From NCBI GenBank assembly GCA_964454645.1, contig CAYVTM010000002.1, positions 1 through 64,000 on the forward strand: a stretch of 64,000 nucleotides of DNA, in the 5' to 3' direction. Shown here one piece after another: positions 60,447 through 64,000 of this stretch. Both the position numbers and the translations under genes were made by a program. The stretch is from CAYVTM01 sp964454645 (GTDB lineage: Bacteria > Bacteroidota > Bacteroidia > Sphingobacteriales > Sphingobacteriaceae). The stretch's first letter is position 1. Each line of letters opens with the position of its first letter. The notes beneath the pieces are model-generated. The model worked only from the letters and a program-made list of their open reading frames with translations, did not search any database and was not told the origin of the DNA.

Positions 60447-61499
60447 CTATGCTTTTATTTCTTTCTTCGGAAATAATAAGGAAGCAATAATACTTGTAGT
60501 TAAAATTAGTACAATGATGATTAAGGAATGTAAGGTCGTAAAACCAATTGATTCTAGCCAGGAATGCCCAAGCATTTTAATACCGATAAATACCATCAGC
60601 ACGGCTAAACCGATTTTTAAATATTGGAATTTATGAATGATATTGACCAATAAGAAGAACATGGAACGTAAGCCCAGTACCGCAAATATGTTTGAGAAGA
60701 AAACAATGTACGGATCTTTTGTAATCGAGAAAATTGCAGGAATTGAATCTACGGCAAAAATAAGATCCGTAAATTCAATTACGATTAGCACTACAAACAA
60801 TGGGGTTGCCAACCATACTCCTTTCTTACGAACGAAGAAATGGCTCCCTACATATTTCGGGAAGACTTTAAAAAATCTTGCCGCAAATTTTACTACCGGA
60901 TGATTTTCGGGTTCAATTTTTTCATCTTCATGCCGCTTCAGAAACATATTAATTCCTGTATAGATCAGGAAAGCTCCGAATACATACAGTATCCATTCAA
61001 ACTCACGGATTAAAGTAGAACCTACAAAGATAAAAATAAAACGCATGACTACCGCACCTAAAATACCCCAAAATAGTACACGGTGATAATACCGTTCGCG
61101 CACACTAAAGGCTGAGAAAATAAGTACGATTACAAAAATATTATCAACCGATAACGCGTATTCAATTAAATAGCCGGTAATAAATTCCAATGCCAGATTG
61201 TTTCGGTAAACATCTAGGCTATGCTCAAAATCGTTTGGGATTAAAGTAATGTTGTGCTTATTTAATTCCGTAACTTCTACAAGCCTTTCGTAACTATCTA
61301 TACCATGTATAATCTCAGCTTTCTGACTGATCAGCACGTAAAAACTCAATGCCAAAGACACCCACACCAAACTCATAATCGCGGCTTCCTTAAACTTAAT
61401 GGTATGATCGCGTTTATTCAATACTCCCAAATCGAAGGCAAGCATCAGTATAATGAAAGTCGTAAAGCCTCCAAAAAATAGTATTTCGTTCGTCAGCAT
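60447..61499 (-). CDS. TerC family membrane protein (Alx-like)
   Basis: A 350-aa inner-membrane protein with about nine helices and the TerC core signature. It contains the conserved acidic motifs YALSVDNIFVIVLIFSAF and FTDLIFAVDSIPAIFSITKD, plus FSNIFAVLGLRSMFFL. A basic linker (KRHEDEKIEPENHPVVKF) separates the halves. The family covers Alx and other metal-homeostasis proteins, linked to manganese export and pH or tellurite response. It ends 18 bases before the barrel gene and starts one base after the polyprenyl synthase stop. Confidence 0.92.
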   Translation of the reverse strand: MLTNEILFFGGFTTFIILMLAFDLGVLNKRDHTIKFKEAAIMSLVWVSLALSFYVLISQKAEIIHGIDSYERLVEVTELNKHNITLIPNDFEHSLDVYRNNLALEFITGYLIEYALSVDNIFVIVLIFSAFSVRERYYHRVLFWGILGAVVMRFIFIFVGSTLIREFEWILYVFGAFLIYTGINMFLKRHEDEKIEPENHPVVKFAARFFKVFPKYVGSHFFVRKKGVWLATPLFVVLIVIEFTDLIFAVDSIPAIFSITKDPYIVFFSNIFAVLGLRSMFFLLVNIIHKFQYLKIGLAVLMVFIGIKMLGHSWLESIGFTTLHSLIIIVLILTTSIIASLLFPKKEIKA

Positions 61500-61500
61500 T

Positions 61501-62472
61501 TTATATTTTTCTATCCGTTGTAAATTTTACTAATTCTTCGAGCGATGTGCGCGAGGTACTATCCGGGAAATCGCTTAATAGTTTAAAAGCCTTTTCCTGA
61601 AATTCGAGCATCTTTGCTTCGGCATAGTCCAAACCTCCTTTAGCACGAACAAAGCTTACTACTTCATCCACACATTCCTGATCTTCACTATGATTTTTTA
61701 CAAGCTTAATAATTTTTCTGCGTTCGCTTTTTTCGGAAACGTTCAAAGCATAAATTAAGGGAAGTGTAATTTTTTTTTCTTTTATATCGATACCTTTAGG
61801 TTTTCCGATATCATCATAAGCAAAATCGAGTAAATCATCTTTAATCTGAAAAGCCATTCCGATATATTCACCAAAGAGACGCATCTTCTCAATTTGTTCT
61901 TCAGCGGCATTCGCCGATGCTGCACCACAAGCACAGCAGGAAGCAATTAAGGATGCCGTTTTCTGACGGATAATATCGTAATACACCTTTTCATCGATAT
62001 CGAGGCGGCGCACTTTTTCTATCTGCAACAATTCTCCTTCACTCATTTGCTGTACCGCATCCGACACTATCTTTAATAATTGATGATCGTTATTATTGAC
62101 AGATAATAACAATCCTTTTGCTAAAAGAAAATCTCCAACCAATACCGCAATTTTATTTTTCCAAACGGCATTAATCGAAAGAAAACCTCTGCGCTCGTAA
62201 GCATCATCAACCACATCGTCGTGAACTAAAGTTGCCGTGTGTAACAACTCTACCAATGCTGCTCCGCGATAGGTCGCATCGGTAATCCCGCCACATAATT
62301 TTGCAGAAAAAAATACAAACATCGGACGCATCTGCTTCCCTTTACGCTTATAGATATAGTGGGTAATCCGATCCAATAAGGGTACCGAACTTTGCATCGA
62401 AGCTTTGAATTTATCTTCAAATGCATCTAATTCTATGGCTATGGGCTTTCTTATCTCTTTCAGATTCGGCAT
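61501..62472 (-). CDS. Polyprenyl (octaprenyl/solanesyl-type) diphosphate synthase
   Basis: A 323-aa all-helical prenyltransferase. The two Asp-rich motifs are LVHDDVVDDAYERRG (first, DDxxD) and FQIKDDLLDFAYDD (second). GKQMRPMFVFF gives the IPP-binding arginine region. It elongates allylic diphosphates with IPP to make the side chain of menaquinone/ubiquinone; bulky-residue positions before the first motif suggest a long-chain product but do not define it. The IPP comes from the IspH pathway (20083). It is first in an operon with terC. Confidence 0.93.
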   Translation of the reverse strand: MPNLKEIRKPIAIELDAFEDKFKASMQSSVPLLDRITHYIYKRKGKQMRPMFVFFSAKLCGGITDATYRGAALVELLHTATLVHDDVVDDAYERRGFLSINAVWKNKIAVLVGDFLLAKGLLLSVNNNDHQLLKIVSDAVQQMSEGELLQIEKVRRLDIDEKVYYDIIRQKTASLIASCCACGAASANAAEEQIEKMRLFGEYIGMAFQIKDDLLDFAYDDIGKPKGIDIKEKKITLPLIYALNVSEKSERRKIIKLVKNHSEDQECVDEVVSFVRAKGGLDYAEAKMLEFQEKAFKLLSDFPDSTSRTSLEELVKFTTDRKI

Positions 62473-62702
62473 TTGCTTGGTTGATTTCGGTTCACAAAAT
62501 AAGGGAATGTTTTAGAATAAAAAAGTATGATTTGCTTTATTAATCGATGCAGGTGCTATCCAACAACAACTTTCTTGTAATTCATCCTTGTATTTTTCAT
62601 AGAATGCTTATGTCAAGCCGGATAAGGAAATAAGATACCCTTACTAAAGAATCTATTAACAGAAAAATTCAGGATTTGTTCGGAAACTATTCAGGAAAAG
62701 AC

Positions 62703-62710
62703 TACTTTTG
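62703..62710 (+). promoter_or_regulatory. -7 box of tRNA-Ser
   Basis: TACTTTTG matches TAnnTTTG exactly and lies 34 bases before the tRNA. The -33 element is poor: the nearest TTTG is 24 bases upstream. The 272-base gap from 62473 to here holds no gene. Confidence 0.65.
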
Positions 62711-62744
62711 CAAACCCCTATCCATGGATTATTATCATAAACAG

Positions 62745-62832
62745 GGAGACGTGTCCGAGTGGTTGAAGGAGCACGCCTGGAAAGTGTGTATACGCCAAAA
62801 GTGTATCGAGAGTTCGAATCTCTCCGTCTCCG
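62745..62832 (+). tRNA. tRNA-Ser, anticodon GGA
   Basis: An 88-base serine tRNA. The acceptor stem GGAGACG pairs perfectly with CGTCTCC, followed by discriminator G. The anticodon arm (CACGC loop CTGGAAA GTGTG) has GGA at 62779-62781, reading UCC and UCU. There is a long variable arm, as in all tRNA-Ser, and a standard T arm with TTCGAATC. No CCA is encoded, so it is added by enzyme. Confidence 0.96.
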
Positions 62833-62840
62833 CTTATAAC

Positions 62841-62877
62841 AAAAAAGACATCTGAGCCAGAGCCTGATGTCTTTTTT
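62841..62877 (+). terminator. Terminator after tRNA-Ser
   Basis: AAAAAAGACATC (62841-62852) pairs with GATGTCTTTTTT (62866-62877) around 13 bases, eight bases beyond the tRNA. It ends in T6, a strong intrinsic terminator. Confidence 0.9.
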
Positions 62878-62970
62878 GTGTACTACCCCGAATCCTCTCT
62901 TACTTATTATGTTAAAGATTATAATACAAATCGAGGTATTGAATTTTTCTCACAAGTACCAGATATACAA

Positions 62971-63000
62971 CTCATGGCATGGCTATAGCCATGCCATGAG
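62971..63000. repeat. Perfect 30-bp palindrome (dispersed repeat copy 2)
   Basis: Two 15-base arms meet with no spacer at 62985/62986. It matches the 30-bp core of the palindrome at 28126-28155 except for one position in each arm, changed so that pairing is kept (GAC/GTC there, GGC/GCC here). The outer arms of copy 1 have decayed on the right side. It lies 29 bases beyond the stop of the leftward gene at 63030, as copy 1 lies at the end of kbl. Confidence 0.8.
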
Positions 63001-63029
63001 CACTAAAAATCATCCCGCATTTATACGAA

Positions 63030-63917
63030 TTATTCCTTTACAACTGTAGTCAACGTAGCTCTGCGCTTTCTTTCGAAAGAAGGTTTTTTCAAAAATAAGT
63101 AAAGCAAAAGTCCCAATAACACAAAAAAAAGTGATACTTCAATCCAATGTTCTTCCGGGTGTACCCATATTTCTTTGAAGAAACCACGCCGACCCAACAC
63201 TTCGATAAAGTTCCAGAAGATCACAACAGTCGGTACTGCATAGCGAATTGCATAGTCGAAGGTTTGTATCCGGATAAGTTTCGTTAGCAGATATACGGAC
63301 CATAGCAAAGAACCCCAGGCCACAATATCCGTAGCAATATGGGTATCTCCCGCAATCTGGTCATCGTAAACAATCAATAGTACTACATAAAAAAACCAGA
63401 TGATCATAATGGTTTCGCTAAAAGTGCTTACAGCGAAAGGTTTCTTAAATCCGGTTTGTGAAATAATATCCTCTCTGAATTTGAATACTTTTTGAAACCA
63501 GATGAAGAATGTGCAGTTGGAACGTGAAAACAAGTAGAAGAGTACAACGGTAGCCAGCAGACCCAGGGAAGAAAGCATTACCAGATACTCTCTTTTGGTA
63601 GCAATTTCCCCATCCACAATAAGGTGTGCAACATCATTTTTCTCTGCGATCCATACAAAGGAAAACTCGATCCAACCCGTCCATACCAATACAGCGCCTA
63701 GAAATCCCATAATTGTTGCAAAGGTTGCCTTATGATTCTTCTTAATTCCCCAAAAGGTCATTAAAACCCCAATAATGCCCATTATTACTGCCCCGTAATA
63801 TTTATTGTCGTGCAAGATGATTTCGTTTAAAACCATGATCGCATGGCCGATAGGCATCAATAAAAGCACCAGCAGAAATGAAAAGAAACCGTTCTTAAGT
63901 CCTGTTTTGTTTAACAT
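63030..63917 (-). CDS. Polytopic membrane protein of unknown function
   Basis: A 295-aa inner-membrane protein with seven or eight hydrophobic helices (about 10-33, 40-58, 65-85, 110-130, 168-186, 195-213, 222-245, 262-282). Helix ends carry aromatic and histidine residues, as in MPIGHAIMVLNEIILHD, TGWIEFSFVWIAEKND and HPEEHWIEV. No cofactor motif is firm. I do not recognise a family. It is regulated separately: a perfect -7 box (63938-63945) and an abutting 29-bp palindrome (63946-63974) lie just upstream, suggesting control by a metal- or redox-sensing regulator (inference). Confidence 0.75.
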   Translation of the reverse strand: MLNKTGLKNGFFSFLLVLLLMPIGHAIMVLNEIILHDNKYYGAVIMGIIGVLMTFWGIKKNHKATFATIMGFLGAVLVWTGWIEFSFVWIAEKNDVAHLIVDGEIATKREYLVMLSSLGLLATVVLFYLFSRSNCTFFIWFQKVFKFREDIISQTGFKKPFAVSTFSETIMIIWFFYVVLLIVYDDQIAGDTHIATDIVAWGSLLWSVYLLTKLIRIQTFDYAIRYAVPTVVIFWNFIEVLGRRGFFKEIWVHPEEHWIEVSLFFVLLGLLLYLFLKKPSFERKRRATLTTVVKE

Positions 63918-63937
63918 CTCTTTAATTTATTTTCAGC

Positions 63938-63945
63938 CAAAGATA
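63938..63945 (-). promoter_or_regulatory. -7 box of the 63030 membrane gene
   Basis: TATCTTTG on the minus strand is a perfect TAnnTTTG, 20 bases ahead of the ATG at 63917. It is directly next to the palindromic operator at 63946. Confidence 0.7.
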
Positions 63946-63988
63946 AATTAATTTAGAACAAGTCTAAATTAATTAGATTTTTTTCTAA
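63946..63988. promoter_or_regulatory. Phased TTAGA/TCTAA operator upstream of the membrane gene
   Basis: A perfect palindrome with 12-base arms (63946-63957 and 63963-63974) and a five-base spacer. Half-sites alternate in orientation: TTAGA at 63953, TCTAA at 63963, TTAGA at 63973 and TCTAA at 63984, spaced 10, 10 and 11 bases. That is one helical turn each. The array touches the -7 box of the gene below and covers its -33 region. Confidence 0.65.
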
Positions 63989-64000
63989 TGGAGTGCCGGT

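Noticed and set aside
1..64000. CRISPR array, insertion sequence, prophage or integrase
   Set aside because: No regularly spaced direct repeats, transposase or integrase motifs were seen. The 29-bp spaced palindromes at 45665-45742 are only three, with no spacer-repeat structure and no cas genes.

Overview
The window is ordinary chromosomal DNA from a member of the Bacteroidota. Four things point there. Secreted proteins end in gliding-motility-type (T9SS type B) C-terminal sorting domains. Promoters repeatedly fit the Bacteroidota form TTTG-N19/20-TAnnTTTG. Genes rarely have a purine-rich Shine-Dalgarno sequence. Several families are largely Bacteroidota-typical (DUF1599, BT_3928-type DoxX, long lamin-tail proteins). 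The content (UDP-sugar synthesis, aerobic threonine/glycine catabolism, methylmalonyl-CoA mutase, gliding-type secretion tails) suggests a free-living or environmental member rather than a gut Bacteroides; the class cannot be fixed from this sequence. I see no transposase, integrase, CRISPR array, prophage or rRNA. One tRNA (Ser, GGA anticodon) is present.

Layout. 1-10.1 kb: a CoA-binding protein, a missed 55-aa membrane protein, a COG2509 flavoprotein, a lemA-TPM-TPM operon, dnaA, and an operon for methylmalonyl-CoA mutase plus a 5'-nucleotidase split over two genes. 10.2-17.9 kb: an IscA-type Fe-S protein with a textbook promoter and terminator, a MacB-type permease, and a leftward operon for nucleotide-sugar synthesis (ugd, UDP-glucuronate decarboxylase, galE, rmlB, CpsB/CapC-like phosphatase). 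18-31.5 kb: waaA, ispH, asd, a 1100-aa lamin-tail protein, threonine dehydrogenase and kbl (threonine to glycine), trhO, pheS, a Rieske-like lipoprotein and a TetR regulator. 31.5-36.3 kb: two large paralogous T9SS-secreted proteins. 36.3-45.6 kb: rlmD, a phosphoribosyltransferase, aroK, a lone peptide-type permease, DoxX and DUF1599 proteins, folP, the c-di-AMP synthase gene cdaA, a bacilliredoxin and ahcY. 45.6-47.8 kb: a SatD-family regulator and a DUF3307 membrane protein behind a striking operator array, then pdxJ. 47.8-64 kb: gcvP, two YceI proteins, a hybrid sensor kinase with its response regulator, recJ, lptB, a GH3-family enzyme, TerC, a polyprenyl synthase, tRNA-Ser and a membrane protein under a palindromic operator.

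How the genes fit together. TDH and KBL convert threonine to glycine, which GcvP oxidises. Ugd, UXS, GalE, RmlB, WaaA and LptB supply and export surface glycans. IspH and the polyprenyl synthase serve isoprenoid/quinone synthesis.

The least explained feature is the satD-DUF3307 operon. SatD has the look of a degenerate class III nucleotide-cyclase fold joined to a helix-turn-helix. Its promoter carries three palindromes of form TATAAG-N8-CTTATA whose centres are exactly 29 bp apart, and the partner is a histidine-rich membrane protein. Other signals worth following are a dispersed perfect palindrome with compensatory base changes (28117-28164 and 62971-63000), a helically phased TTAGA/TCTAA operator (63946-63988), and a Rieske-like lipoprotein lacking both canonical histidine ligands. 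Many start codons here were chosen because a -7 promoter box lies inside or just ahead of the longest open frame.
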